Part shown: piece by piece, positions 43,037 through 52,246 of the stretch | Numbering within the stretch: position 1 is the first letter of the stretch | How the letters are laid out: each line of letters begins with the position of its first letter | Source: Myxococcus virescens | GTDB lineage: Bacteria > Myxococcota > Myxococcia > Myxococcales > Myxococcaceae | Reading direction: 5' to 3' | Length of the DNA stretch: 64,000 nt | Assembly (NCBI RefSeq): GCF_900101905.1 | Contig: NZ_FNAJ01000001.1 | Location: 1,124,862 to 1,188,861, forward strand | Program-made: the position numbers and the translations under genes | Notes under the pieces: model-generated | Database searches by the model: none | What the model was told of the DNA's origin: nothing | Seen by the model: only the letters and a program-made list of their open reading frames with translations

Positions 43037-46000
43037 TCAGGCCGCCTGACCGGGCTTGGGCTCCACCGGGTGCGGCTGCGGGGCGGCGGCATCGTCGCGC
43101 GGACGGCGGCGCTTGAAGCCCAGGCGCTCCATGCCGGCGAACACCACTGGCACCACCAGCAGCGTGAGGAAGGTGGAGGTGATGACGCCACCAATCACGG
43201 AGATGGCCATGGGGGCGCGGAACTCCGAGCCCGTGCCCGTGCCCACCGCCGTGGGCACCATGGCGATGGCCATGGCCGCGCTCGTCATCAGGATGGGCCG
43301 CAGCCGGCGCGGGCCCGCCTTGAGCAGCGCTTCGTCCACCGTGTCGCCTTCCCGCAGGTTCTGAAGCGCGCCGTCGATGAGCAGAATCGCGTTCTTCGTC
43401 ACCAGGCCCATCAGCAGGATGATGCCAATCATGGCGCCCATGGACAGGTGGAAGCCCGTCACCACCAATCCCAGCAGCGCGCCCACCAGGGCCAGTGGCA
43501 GCGACACCATGATGGTGAGCGGGTGCTTGTAGGACTCGAACTGGCTGGCGAGCACCATGTAGATGAAGACGAAGGCCAGACCGAACGCCGCGCCGAAGGC
43601 GTCGTTCTGCTCGTCCAGGTTCTTCATCTGCCCGTCGTAGATGAGCGCGTAGCCCGGCGGCAGCGGCTGGGCCGCCACGCGCGCCTTCAGCTCCCGGGCG
43701 ATGTCGCCCAGCGCCGCGCCCGGGCCCAGCTGCGAGTACACGGCGATTTGCCGCTCGCGGTTCTCGTGCTCGATGAGGCTGGGGCCGTTCTTCATCTCCA
43801 CCCGGGCCACGTCCGTCAGCGGGCGCAGGCCGCTGGGCGTGTACACCTCCAGCTGGCGCACGCGCTCCGGCGTGGCGCGGTCCTTCTCCGACAGGCGCAC
43901 GCGGATGTCCGTCTCGGTGATGCCCTCGCGGAGCTTCGCCACCACGTCACCGCCAATGGCCAGCCGCAGCTGCGTGGCCAGCGCGCCCGCGTGCAGGTCC
44001 ACGTCGCTGGCGCGCGCCCGGTCGATGAGCACCTGCATCTCCGGCTTGGGCGGGTTGGACTCCACGCGCACGTCCGCGGTGCCCGGCAGCTCGCGGAGGA
44101 TGCCCGCGACGCGCTCGGCCTCCTCGTTGACGCGGTCCAGGTCCGGCCCGGTGATGCGCACCATGATGGGGTAGTAGTCGCCCATGCCCTCCAGGATGGG
44201 CGGGTCGCTCAGGTTCACCCGCGTGCCCACCAGCCCCGGCTCCAGCAGCGCGCGTGCGTCCTCCTTCAGCACCTGGATGCCCTTGGTGCGCGCGTCCTTG
44301 CCCACCGTCAGCACGCGCATGCGGGACTTGTTCACATCGCCGTCCTTGCCGACGATGGAGTAGACGTCCGTCACCTCCGGGAGCTGGCGCAGCAGCGCCT
44401 CCGCGTCGGCGGTGCGGGCCTCCGTCTCCCGGATGCTGGCCGAGTCCGGCAGCGTCAGGTCCACGAAGAACTGCGAGCGGTCCTCCGCGGGCATGAACTC
44501 CATGCCCAGACGGCTGGCGCCTCCGAAGGACACCACCAGCAGCACCAACGTGAGGCCCATCGTCGTCCACTTGTGCCCCAGCACCCAGCGGAGGATGGAC
44601 TCGTAGACGCGCTCGGTGCCGTCCAGGAAGCGGCGCAGCGCCGCGGCCACCGCGTTCTCCTGGCGGACCTCCCCCGGCACGCGCCGCTTCGCCAGCCGCG
44701 CCGACATCATCGGGTCCAGCGTGAAGGAGATGAACAGCGAAATCAGCACCGCCACGGAGATGGTGATGCCGAACTGCCGGAAGAACTGGCCGACGATGCC
44801 GGGCATGAAGGCCACCGGCACGAACACCGCCACCAGCGACAGCGTGGTGGCGAGCACCGCCAGGCCCACGTCCTGGGTGCCGTTGGACGCGGCGCTCACC
44901 GGGTCTTCACCCTTCTCCAGCCGGTGGGTAATCGCCTCGCGCACCACCACCGCGTCGTCGATGAGCAGACCGATGGCCAGGGACAGGCCCAGCAGCGTCA
45001 TCTGGTTGAGCGTGTAGTCCAGCACGTACATCACGAAGAAGGTGCCCAGCACGGAGGTGGGCAGCGCCAGCGCCGAGATGAAGGTGCCGCGCACGTCCAG
45101 CAGGAAGATGAGGATGATGAGCACCGCCATCGCGCCACCGAAGATGAGCGCCACCCAGACCTCGTGCGCGTTCTCCTGGATGATGTCCGACTGGTTGATG
45201 AGCAGCGTGGCCTGGAAGCCATGCCCCACCACCGCGCCCATCTGCGCCATCACCTGCCGCACCGCCTCGCTCACCGCGACGGTGTTGGAGCCCGGCTGCT
45301 TGACGATTTCCAGGATGACGGCGTCCTGCCCGTTGAGGCGCGCCAGGGTGCGCCGCTCCGCCACGCCGTCCGTCACGCTGGCGATTTCGCCCAGCCGCAC
45401 CTGCGCGCCCGTCGCGCTGCGCGCCACCGGCAGGTCGCGGATTTCATCCACGTTCTGGAACTGCCCGAGCGAGCGCACCGTCATCTCGGAGGCGCCCAGC
45501 TGGAGCCGGCCCGCGGGCAGGTCCAGGTTCTCCGACGCCACGCGCTGGGCGATGCCCAGCGGGGACACACCCGCCGCGCGCGCCTTGTCCAAATCGATGT
45601 CGATTTGCACCTCGCGCGTGTCTCCCCCCGTGACGCGCACCTCGGCGGCGCCTTCCAATTGCGCAAGCGCGGGCTTCACGCGGTCGTCGATGAGCCGGCG
45701 CAGCTCCTGCGAGGGCAGCTCCGCCGAGACGGCGTAGGTGAGGATGGGCGTGGCTCCCAGGTCCACGCGGCCGATGACAGGCGCGTCCGCGTCCTGGGGC
45801 AGGCGGCTGACGATGCCGGCGACCTTGTCGCGCACGTCCTGCACCGCGCGGTCCAGCGGGGCGGTCATCTTGAACTGCACCACCACGATGCCCACGTTCT
45901 CCCGGCTGTAGGAGTGAATCTTGTCCACGCCGCTGATGCCAGCGACGGCGTCTTCGATGGGCTTGACGACCTGCGTTTCGATTTCGCCCGGACCCGCGCC

Positions 46001-46156
46001 TTTGTAGACGGTGTTGATGACCACCACCGGGAAGGACACGTCCGGATAGAGGTCGGTGCCCAGGCGGCCCAGGCCCATGAGGCCGAGCACGACGAGGCAC
46101 AGCGACAACATCGCGGTGAAGACGGGCCTGCGGATGGAGACGTCGCTGAGCAGCAT
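43037..46156 (-). CDS. RND efflux transporter, AcrB/HAE1-type permease
   Basis: The product is 1039 residues, the full length of the hydrophobe/amphiphile efflux family. The N terminus [23 protein letters not shown], the proton-relay Asp pair in [18 protein letters not shown] near residue 400, [14 protein letters not shown] and the C-terminal second half ([29 protein letters not shown]) are standard for AcrB/MdtB. It exports drugs or lipophilic compounds using the proton gradient. It forms an operon with TetR and the membrane-fusion gene, 12 bp downstream of the latter. No outer-membrane factor gene is in the window, so a shared TolC must be used. Confidence 0.96.
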   Translation of the reverse strand: MLLSDVSIRRPVFTAMLSLCLVVLGLMGLGRLGTDLYPDVSFPVVVINTVYKGAGPGEIETQVVKPIEDAVAGISGVDKIHSYSRENVGIVVVQFKMTAPLDRAVQDVRDKVAGIVSRLPQDADAPVIGRVDLGATPILTYAVSAELPSQELRRLIDDRVKPALAQLEGAAEVRVTGGDTREVQIDIDLDKARAAGVSPLGIAQRVASENLDLPAGRLQLGASEMTVRSLGQFQNVDEIRDLPVARSATGAQVRLGEIASVTDGVAERRTLARLNGQDAVILEIVKQPGSNTVAVSEAVRQVMAQMGAVVGHGFQATLLINQSDIIQENAHEVWVALIFGGAMAVLIILIFLLDVRGTFISALALPTSVLGTFFVMYVLDYTLNQMTLLGLSLAIGLLIDDAVVVREAITHRLEKGEDPVSAASNGTQDVGLAVLATTLSLVAVFVPVAFMPGIVGQFFRQFGITISVAVLISLFISFTLDPMMSARLAKRRVPGEVRQENAVAAALRRFLDGTERVYESILRWVLGHKWTTMGLTLVLLVVSFGGASRLGMEFMPAEDRSQFFVDLTLPDSASIRETEARTADAEALLRQLPEVTDVYSIVGKDGDVNKSRMRVLTVGKDARTKGIQVLKEDARALLEPGLVGTRVNLSDPPILEGMGDYYPIMVRITGPDLDRVNEEAERVAGILRELPGTADVRVESNPPKPEMQVLIDRARASDVDLHAGALATQLRLAIGGDVVAKLREGITETDIRVRLSEKDRATPERVRQLEVYTPSGLRPLTDVARVEMKNGPSLIEHENRERQIAVYSQLGPGAALGDIARELKARVAAQPLPPGYALIYDGQMKNLDEQNDAFGAAFGLAFVFIYMVLASQFESYKHPLTIMVSLPLALVGALLGLVVTGFHLSMGAMIGIILLMGLVTKNAILLIDGALQNLREGDTVDEALLKAGPRRLRPILMTSAAMAIAMVPTAVGTGTGSEFRAPMAISVIGGVITSTFLTLLVVPVVFAGMERLGFKRRRPRDDAAAPQPHPVEPKPGQAA

Positions 46157-46168
46157 GGGGAGGGCTCC

Positions 46169-47278
46169 CTACTTCACGGAGACGCGGGCGCCCTGCGACA
46201 GGCCCGGAGTGGGGTGGTCAACGACGGCGTCGAGCGGCGAGGACGCCAGCACCACCACCTCGCCCTGCTCGCGCCGCTCCAACACCCGCACGTCCACGCG
46301 GCGCACCTGACCGGACGCCACCACCCAGACATGGTCCCCGTTGAGGGCCGACAACGCGGTGCCCGGCAGCACCTGGGCGTCCTGCGCCTGCCCCAGTGAG
46401 AGGACCGCCCGCGCCAGCGTGTGCGCCACGAAGCGGCCATCCGCGTTGGGGACGGCCAGCTCCACCGGAATGCGGCGCGTGGCGGGGTCCGCGGACGGGA
46501 GGATGGTGCGCACCACCGCCTCGTCCGAGGACACGCGCGCGCCCACCGACTCCACGCGCACCTTGGCGCCGGGCTCCAGCTGCGAGCGCAGGGCCTCCGA
46601 CACCGTCGTCTTCAAGAGCAGCGTGTCCAGGCGCTCCAGGTTGAACAGCGGCGTGCCCGGCGCCACCGTCGCGCCCGTCTGCTCCGGTGCGTCGATGATG
46701 GTGCCGTCGAAGGGCGCCCGCAGCTCGTGCCGGCGGCGGGACGCGCGCGCCTGGGCCAGCTGCGCCTTGGCGGCCATCCACTGCGCCTGTGCCTGCGCCG
46801 CATTGGCGCTGGCGGTGCGGTGAGCCACCTCGCTCACCCCGCCCTGCTGCTGGAGCTTCTCGTTGCGGGCGGCCACGTCGGCGGCCATGGTGGAGGCTGC
46901 CTCCGCGGCGGCCACCGCGGCCTCGGCCTGGGCCACCTGCGCGTCGGCAATCTCCGGGTCCAGCTGCGCCAGCACATCGCCCTTCTTCACCCCCTGCCCC
47001 TTCTTCACCCGGACGACCGACAGGCGGCCTCCCACCTCGAAGCCCACCATCAATCCCTGCGCGGGAAACAGCGTCCCCGTCACCGACTCGCTCGGCGCGG
47101 CCCGCACCGTCCGCGCGGAGACGACCTTCACCGTGGGCACCACCTCCTGCGCCAGACCCTTGGCGGGCGGCGCCGACGAGGCATCCGCCTTCTGGCATGC
47201 GGTCAGCGACAGCACGGCGGTGGCCATGCCCGCCGCGGCGAACACGCGGACAGCGGACGGCTTCAGGTTGGGTTTCAC
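46169..47278 (-). CDS. RND efflux membrane fusion (adaptor) protein
   Basis: The product is 369 residues from a GTG at 47278, with a lipoprotein signal ending at Cys28 (SLTACQK). The barrel-sandwich half-motifs are MVGFEVGGRLSVVRVKKGQGVKKGDVLAQLD and APFDGTIIDAPEQTGATVAPGTPLFNL, joined by an alpha-helical hairpin (residues about 115-185). It bridges the AcrB-type pump to an outer-membrane channel. The start overlaps the stop of the TetR gene (GTGA), so the two are coupled in translation. Confidence 0.94.
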   Translation of the reverse strand: MKPNLKPSAVRVFAAAGMATAVLSLTACQKADASSAPPAKGLAQEVVPTVKVVSARTVRAAPSESVTGTLFPAQGLMVGFEVGGRLSVVRVKKGQGVKKGDVLAQLDPEIADAQVAQAEAAVAAAEAASTMAADVAARNEKLQQQGGVSEVAHRTASANAAQAQAQWMAAKAQLAQARASRRRHELRAPFDGTIIDAPEQTGATVAPGTPLFNLERLDTLLLKTTVSEALRSQLEPGAKVRVESVGARVSSDEAVVRTILPSADPATRRIPVELAVPNADGRFVAHTLARAVLSLGQAQDAQVLPGTALSALNGDHVWVVASGQVRRVDVRVLERREQGEVVVLASSPLDAVVDHPTPGLSQGARVSVK

Positions 47279-48006
47279 GAGCGTTTCCTCGGGGTCTTTC
47301 GGGGTTTCTCGGCGGCGGCCCGGGGCCGGCGCGCAACACGCTTGGACGGAGCGGGCGACGCCGGACGGGTGCCTTCCTGGCACAGCCGCTGGAGCGTGTT
47401 CGCCCACGCGTTCAGGTCCGGCTTCTCATCCAGCCGCGCCATCTGCGTGGAGAGCAGCAGGAAGGACCCGACGATGATGGAGGCGAAGATTCGCGCGTCC
47501 AACTCCGGGTCCATGGCGCCAGCCTCCTGCAGCCGCCGGAAGTCGTGGGAGATGCGCTCCACCTGGGCATCCGTCACGCGCCACAGCAGGGATTCGAACT
47601 CCGTGCCCTGGCTGCCGCTGGTGAGGACCAGGGACACGTCCCGGAACTCCCACACCCAATCCAGGGCCTCCAGGTCGTGCTCTTTCTCCAGTTGGAGGAA
47701 CCGCAGGTAGCGCTCGCTGCGCTCGATGCGGTCCTGCGCGCCCGGGATGCCGTGCGCCTGGAAGAAGCCCTCCATGCGCGCCATGCGACGCCCGTTCATC
47801 GCCATCAGCCCGGACTCGAACGCGCCCACCACCTCCCCGAACAGCGCCTCCTTGGACGGAAAGTGCAGGTAGAAGGCGCCCTTGGACAGCCCGCACGCGG
47901 CGGTGATGTCCTCGATGCGCGCCCCCTTCAGCCCCCGGCGAGCGAACTCCCGCCGGGCCGCGGACACCAGCGCACTGCGAGCGTGAGGGTCGGCGGGACG
48001 GGCCAT
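47275..48006 (-). CDS. TetR family transcriptional repressor of the efflux operon
   Basis: The product is 243 residues from the ATG at 48006. The N-terminal helix-turn-helix is complete (IEDITAACGLSKGAFYLHFPSKEALF near 32-57). The C-terminal ligand domain ends in a basic Pro/Lys/Arg-rich tail of about 25 residues. It is the first gene of the TetR-MFP-RND unit and probably represses its own operon through the repeated operator sites at 48029-48072. Confidence 0.94.
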   Translation of the reverse strand: MARPADPHARSALVSAARREFARRGLKGARIEDITAACGLSKGAFYLHFPSKEALFGEVVGAFESGLMAMNGRRMARMEGFFQAHGIPGAQDRIERSERYLRFLQLEKEHDLEALDWVWEFRDVSLVLTSGSQGTEFESLLWRVTDAQVERISHDFRRLQEAGAMDPELDARIFASIIVGSFLLLSTQMARLDEKPDLNAWANTLQRLCQEGTRPASPAPSKRVARRPRAAAEKPRKTPRKRS

Positions 48007-48028
48007 GCTGGCCGGATTCCTAACCCGC

Positions 48029-48072
48029 GGGTCATTAACCACGCAAGGTTTCTGAACACCGGGTCAGTAACC
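48029..48072. promoter_or_regulatory. Two direct operator half-sites upstream of tetR
   Basis: GGGTCATTAACC (48029-48040) and GGGTCAGTAACC (48061-48072) differ at one base, are each partly palindromic and start 32 bp apart, about three helical turns. They lie in the gap between the tetR start and the DUF2293 stop and are good candidates for TetR binding sites. Confidence 0.55.
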
Positions 48073-48104
48073 CAAGAGCTGCGACTGTGGGTGCGTTCCG
48101 CCGC

Positions 48105-48782
48105 TCAGGTCCGCGTCAGCGCGGTGCACAGCGGGCACGCGGCGGGCCCGTGGGGGGTATCGCGGCGGTGCAGGTCCAGCACGGCGCGGGAGATGTCCGC
48201 CAGCTCCCGGCGCACCTCCCGCCGGGCGCCCTTCACCCGGGCGATGCGCATGTCGTCGTAGCGCGTGGTCTGATGTCGCATCCACGCGATGACGGCGGCC
48301 TCGGCGCGGCGCTCCAGGGGGATGCGCTCCGTGCGGGCCACGGTGCCGCTGCCCACGGGGGTGGCATGGGTGGCGACGAGCACCGCCATGCGCTTGGCGT
48401 GCGGCAGCCACGCCGGGGAGAAGGCGAGGAAGCGCAGCACGGCGTTGGCGAAGTCGACCTCGTAGGCCTCCTGCTCGCGGGCGCGGCGCTCGCGTCCGGC
48501 GGCCAGCTTCTTCTCGTAGGCGGGGGTGGCGCGCTCGGCCTCGAGGGCGGCGCGGGCGTGGAGGATGTGCGCTTCCGGCGCCCACACGCCCCGGGAGAAC
48601 AGCTTGCGGCCCACCTTCTCCGCCACGGTCCAGGAGGGCCCCGCCGCCTTCACGCGGCGGGTGAGTCCGGCGTCACCGGGGGGAAGCAGGGCCCAGCCGT
48701 CCGGCACGGTGAGCACGCGGCCATCCGGCGCGCGCACGCGGCGAGGGTCCGAAGTCGGCGCGAAGGTCAGGGATTCAGGCAT
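48105..48782 (-). CDS. DUF2293 domain-containing protein
   Basis: The product is 225 residues from the ATG at 48782. The DUF2293 mark is the C-terminal block VIAWMRHQTTRYDDMRIARVKGARREVRRELA near 165-195, with Arg and His clusters. The N-terminal part has no signal. The function is unknown. A Cys pair (CPLCTAL) near the end may bind metal. It lies about 120 bp from the divergent RNase Z gene. Confidence 0.82.
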   Translation of the reverse strand: MPESLTFAPTSDPRRVRAPDGRVLTVPDGWALLPPGDAGLTRRVKAAGPSWTVAEKVGRKLFSRGVWAPEAHILHARAALEAERATPAYEKKLAAGRERRAREQEAYEVDFANAVLRFLAFSPAWLPHAKRMAVLVATHATPVGSGTVARTERIPLERRAEAAVIAWMRHQTTRYDDMRIARVKGARREVRRELADISRAVLDLHRRDTPHGPAACPLCTALTRT

Positions 48783-48901
48783 GGTGAAGTCCGAGGTCGG
48801 GGGCGGCCACATAGCATGGGTGCCTCCAACCCTGGTAAATGGCCCCCTCGCGTCGGCGGTTGCCTGGCGCGGGAGGTCCTCAACGCGTGGGAAGTGCCGG
48901 C

Positions 48902-49825
48902 ATGTCCCTCCTCAGGCTCACGTTCCTCGGTACATCCGCCGCGCAGCCCACGCTGCACCGGAACCTGTCCGGACTCGCGGTGAAGGCGCACTCGGACCTG
49001 CTCCTCTTCGACTGTGGCGAGGGCAGCCAGCGGCAGATGGTGCGCTACGGCACCGGCTTCACCGTGGACGCGGTGTTCTTCACGCATTTCCACGCGGACC
49101 ACTACCTGGGCATCATCGGCTTCCTGCGCACGCTGGGCATGACGGGGCGCTCCGAGCCCATCCACCTGTACGGCCCGCCCTCCGCGAAGCGCCTGCTCCA
49201 CCAGGCCGTCCACCTGGGCGTGGAGTCCATGTCCTTCCCAGTGGAGATTCACGAACTGAAGGACGGTGACGTGGTGCCGCGCAAGGGCTACGCGGTCCAC
49301 GCGGTGGGCGTGGACCACCGCATCAACGCCCTGGGCTACGCGCTGGTGGAGGACGACCGGCCCGGGCGCTTCAACCTGGACGTGGCGCGCTCACTGGGCG
49401 TGCCGGAGGGTCCCAGCTTCGGAAAGCTCCAGCGGGGCGAGCCGGTGACGCTGGAGGACGGGCGGACGGTGAAGCCGGAGGACGTGCTCGGCGCGCCACG
49501 CCCGGGGCGCCGGCTGGTCATCTCCGGGGACACGCGCCCGTGCCCGGCGCTGGTGAAGGCCGCGAAGGACGCGGACCTGCTGGTCCACGAGTCCACCTTC
49601 TCCGACGACGAACAGGAGCGGGCCGTGGAGACCCGGCACTCCACCGCGCGGGAAGCGGCGCGTGTGGCGCGAGAGGCGGGAGCACGGCGGCTGGTGCTCA
49701 CCCACCTCTCCAGCCGGCACGACACCGACCCCTCGAAGCTGCTCACGCAGGCGCGTGAGGAGTACCAGGGGCCGGTGGAGGTGGCTTTCGACGGGTTCAC
49801 CGTCGAATTGCCCCTCAGGGACTGA
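48902..49825 (+). CDS. rnz: Ribonuclease Z (tRNA 3'-end endonuclease)
   Basis: The product is 307 residues, the normal length for bacterial RNase Z. The metallo-beta-lactamase motif is THFHADH with His62, His64, Asp66 and His67, and FDCGEGSQRQMVRYG precedes it as usual. Further ligands are in VDHRINALGY and ISGDTRPC. It trims the 3' trailer of tRNA precursors. Its start lies near the divergent DUF2293 gene, and its stop is 2 bp from the stop of the converging lipoprotein gene. Confidence 0.95.
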   Translation: MSLLRLTFLGTSAAQPTLHRNLSGLAVKAHSDLLLFDCGEGSQRQMVRYGTGFTVDAVFFTHFHADHYLGIIGFLRTLGMTGRSEPIHLYGPPSAKRLLHQAVHLGVESMSFPVEIHELKDGDVVPRKGYAVHAVGVDHRINALGYALVEDDRPGRFNLDVARSLGVPEGPSFGKLQRGEPVTLEDGRTVKPEDVLGAPRPGRRLVISGDTRPCPALVKAAKDADLLVHESTFSDDEQERAVETRHSTAREAARVAREAGARRLVLTHLSSRHDTDPSKLLTQAREEYQGPVEVAFDGFTVELPLRD

Positions 49826-49827
49826 GG

Positions 49828-50352
49828 CTACTGAATCTTCTCGGACTCGGCGAGCAGGGCCGACGCGGACTCGGCGTCCACGCGCTGGACCAGCTCCCAC
49901 TCCAGCGCCTCGTCCCGGGTGATGTTGCCGCCGTCGGCGCGTACGGCGGGCTCGGAGACGTCAGGCGCGCGGCCGGAGGTGTTGGCGGCGCCCGCGGACT
50001 GCGTGACGAGCTGCCGGGTGAACTCCACCGAGCACTGGCCCGGGCCCTTCTCGATGCCGCGCACCAGGTAGCGCACCTGGGTGGTGCCCAGCGACGACGG
50101 GGCGCCCTGCATCAACCACTCGGTGGTGGCCTCGAAGCCGCCCTGGCCCGTCTTGAAGGAGTAGCCCTTCTCCTTCAGCAGGGCGAGCGCCTGCGGATAC
50201 ACCTCCGCCACGGGCTTGCGGTAGACGTGGTTGCGCGCCTTCTCCAACAGGAAGGCTTCGCGGCGGCGGCCGGCGCAACCAGTGGTGGTGAGGGACAGCG
50301 CGGCGACCACGAGGAGCGCGGCGGCGCCGCGCGACAGCATCGACAGGTTCAT
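49828..50352 (-). CDS. Lipoprotein of unknown function
   Basis: The 174-residue product has a lipoprotein signal ending at Cys26 (LTTTGC). The mature part is a small alpha/beta domain (YRKPVAEVYPQALALLKEKGYSF, ATTEWLMQGA, QVRYLVRGIE) with a helical C-terminus. I recognise no family. It converges on rnz with no room for a terminator. Confidence 0.75.
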   Translation of the reverse strand: MNLSMLSRGAAALLVVAALSLTTTGCAGRRREAFLLEKARNHVYRKPVAEVYPQALALLKEKGYSFKTGQGGFEATTEWLMQGAPSSLGTTQVRYLVRGIEKGPGQCSVEFTRQLVTQSAGAANTSGRAPDVSEPAVRADGGNITRDEALEWELVQRVDAESASALLAESEKIQ

Positions 50353-50553
50353 TTCTCAGGACTCCACGGGAGTGTGAGGCGGCTCAACATCCCTCAACCT
50401 TCTTCCCGCCGCCAAGTCTCCCCGGGGATGGTTTCCCTGGGCAAGCATCCCACCCGCTCCGTCCGTATGGGTGTCCATGCGTCCAGCGCCGCACATCCAG
50501 GCCCCCTCCGCCGCCGCGCCCGGCCAGGGGAACGCGCATGATGGGGCCCCCAC

Positions 50554-51327
50554 ATGATTCCCATCAGCGACGACAACCCCACCCTCCGCACTCCCGTCGT
50601 GACGTACCTGCTGCTCGGCACCATCGGCTTCGTCTGGGTCTTCATCCAGGGCGCGGGCCTGGACGCCTACCGGCTGGCCGCCAGCGTCTGCAACCTGGGC
50701 ATGGTGCCGGGCGAGCTGACGGGCAAGGCGGCGCTGGGCCTCCCCGTTCCCCTGGGAGATGGGCTGGCGTGCGTGGTGGACAACGAGCCCATCAACCTCC
50801 TCACCCCCATCACCTCCATGTTCCTGCACGGCGGCTGGGGACACCTGCTGGGCAACTGCCTCTTCTTCTGGGTCTTCGGCAACAACGTCGAGGACAGCAT
50901 GGGCCGCCTGCGCTTCGTGGTGTTCTACCTGCTGTGCGGACTGGCCGCGGCGGCGGCGCACCTGCTGGTGGACCCGGGCTCGCCGGTGCCCACGGTGGGC
51001 GCGTCCGGCGCCATCTCCGGCGTCATGGGCGCGTACCTGCTGCTCTATCCGCGGGTACGGGTGAACATGCTGTTCATCATCGTCATCTTCATCCGCGTGT
51101 TCCCCGTGCCCGCGTGGGCGGTGCTGCTGTGGTGGTTCGGCGTGCAGCTCTTCAGCGGCCTGCCCCAGCTCAACACGGTCAGCGCGGAGGCGTCCGGCGG
51201 CGTCGCCTTCTGGGCGCACATCGGCGGCTTCGTGGCGGGCATGGCGCTCATCAAGCTGTTCCAGAACACGCGCTACACGAACCAGCGCACGTCGATGCGC
51301 CACCGGCTCCATCCCAACCATCCGTGA
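50554..51327 (+). CDS. Rhomboid family intramembrane serine protease
   Basis: The product is 257 residues with about six membrane helices. The catalytic Ser151 lies in GASGAISG and His222 in AHIGGF; HGGWGHLLGN at 92-101 supplies the helix 2 histidine and asparagine of the oxyanion site. The insertion at about 40-80 before helix 2 is longer than in GlpG. It cleaves membrane-spanning proteins; the substrate is unknown. Confidence 0.93.
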   Translation: MIPISDDNPTLRTPVVTYLLLGTIGFVWVFIQGAGLDAYRLAASVCNLGMVPGELTGKAALGLPVPLGDGLACVVDNEPINLLTPITSMFLHGGWGHLLGNCLFFWVFGNNVEDSMGRLRFVVFYLLCGLAAAAAHLLVDPGSPVPTVGASGAISGVMGAYLLLYPRVRVNMLFIIVIFIRVFPVPAWAVLLWWFGVQLFSGLPQLNTVSAEASGGVAFWAHIGGFVAGMALIKLFQNTRYTNQRTSMRHRLHPNHP

Positions 51328-51421
51328 CGAGGGCCTGACTTTTCCGCATCCGTGAATTGCCAGCCTTCGTGAACCACTGCGTATCCAGGCTGCTGGGGCC
51401 AGACACCTGAAGGAAGCGCAG

Positions 51422-52123
51422 ATGCGGATGAGCAAGACGAAGCGACAGACGCTGGGGTTGACGATGGGCGCGGTGCTCGCGCTCACGGCCTGCGGTACGG
51501 AGCCCCTGGAGCCATCGCAGACGCCCGTGGAGACGGACGCGGTGGAGCGCGTGGACGCGCAGGCGGCGGACGCGAAGCCGGTGGACATCATCGCGCTGGA
51601 GAAGCAGCTGCAGGAGACCGGCCTGGCGCCGCCGGCGCAGTGCAATGACCCCTCCTGTGAAGGCGGCGGTGGCGGTGAGCCCGACCCCGACTGGCCCTAC
51701 TACACGCTGTTCTGGCGGGCGAACCTGCTGTCCCTGAAGTGCATCACCACGTCGGACATCGACGGCAACGACGAGGCCTGGCTGGAGGCAGAGGTCACCG
51801 GCGACCATCAGTCCGATGTCATCTGGAACGACGATTACATGACGCCGAACAAGCGGGTGGAGTGGAGCCCCCTGAATTCCTATCCGCCGCCGCTGCAGTT
51901 CACGACGCAAACGGTGGGCGCGGGCGGCAAGCTGGTGGCGCTCTGGGACAAGAGCATGCACATCTTCGATGTGCAGGAGCAGATTGGCTGGACCACGCTG
52001 CGTGGCCAGACGGGCACCTTCACCGCGATTCTCGAAGGCCACGGTGGCAAGTACGAGCTGACCTACCAGGTGGAGTCCACGGGCTGCTCGCCGCGCTCGC
52101 AGCCCTGCCCCACCAACCTGTAA
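51422..52123 (+). CDS. Lipoprotein of unknown function
   Basis: The 233-residue product has a lipoprotein signal ending in LALTACGT. The mature half is acidic and then contains QCNDPSCEGGGGGE, a Cys pair beside a glycine run, followed by a beta-rich region (YYTLFWRANLLSLKC...). Four further cysteines close the chain. No family is recognised. Confidence 0.75.
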   Translation: MRMSKTKRQTLGLTMGAVLALTACGTEPLEPSQTPVETDAVERVDAQAADAKPVDIIALEKQLQETGLAPPAQCNDPSCEGGGGGEPDPDWPYYTLFWRANLLSLKCITTSDIDGNDEAWLEAEVTGDHQSDVIWNDDYMTPNKRVEWSPLNSYPPPLQFTTQTVGAGGKLVALWDKSMHIFDVQEQIGWTTLRGQTGTFTAILEGHGGKYELTYQVESTGCSPRSQPCPTNL

Positions 52124-52246
52124 CCGCGCAGTGACGTCAACGCGCCTGGAGGGGGACGCCCATGCTTGGCCTCCCCGTCCAGGTGCGCCAGAGTGTCGCG
52201 CCGGACGCGCCAGGAATTGGCGCGGGCTTCCAGACAGGTGCCAGAC

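Noticed and set aside
42983..46399. A 1138-codon plus-strand frame opposite the RND operon
   Set aside because: Its product is His/Arg/Gln-rich low complexity, and the minus strand carries an intact AcrB-type protein.
46200..47400. A search for an outer-membrane efflux channel gene with the RND operon
   Set aside because: None is present; the operon has only TetR, adaptor and pump.
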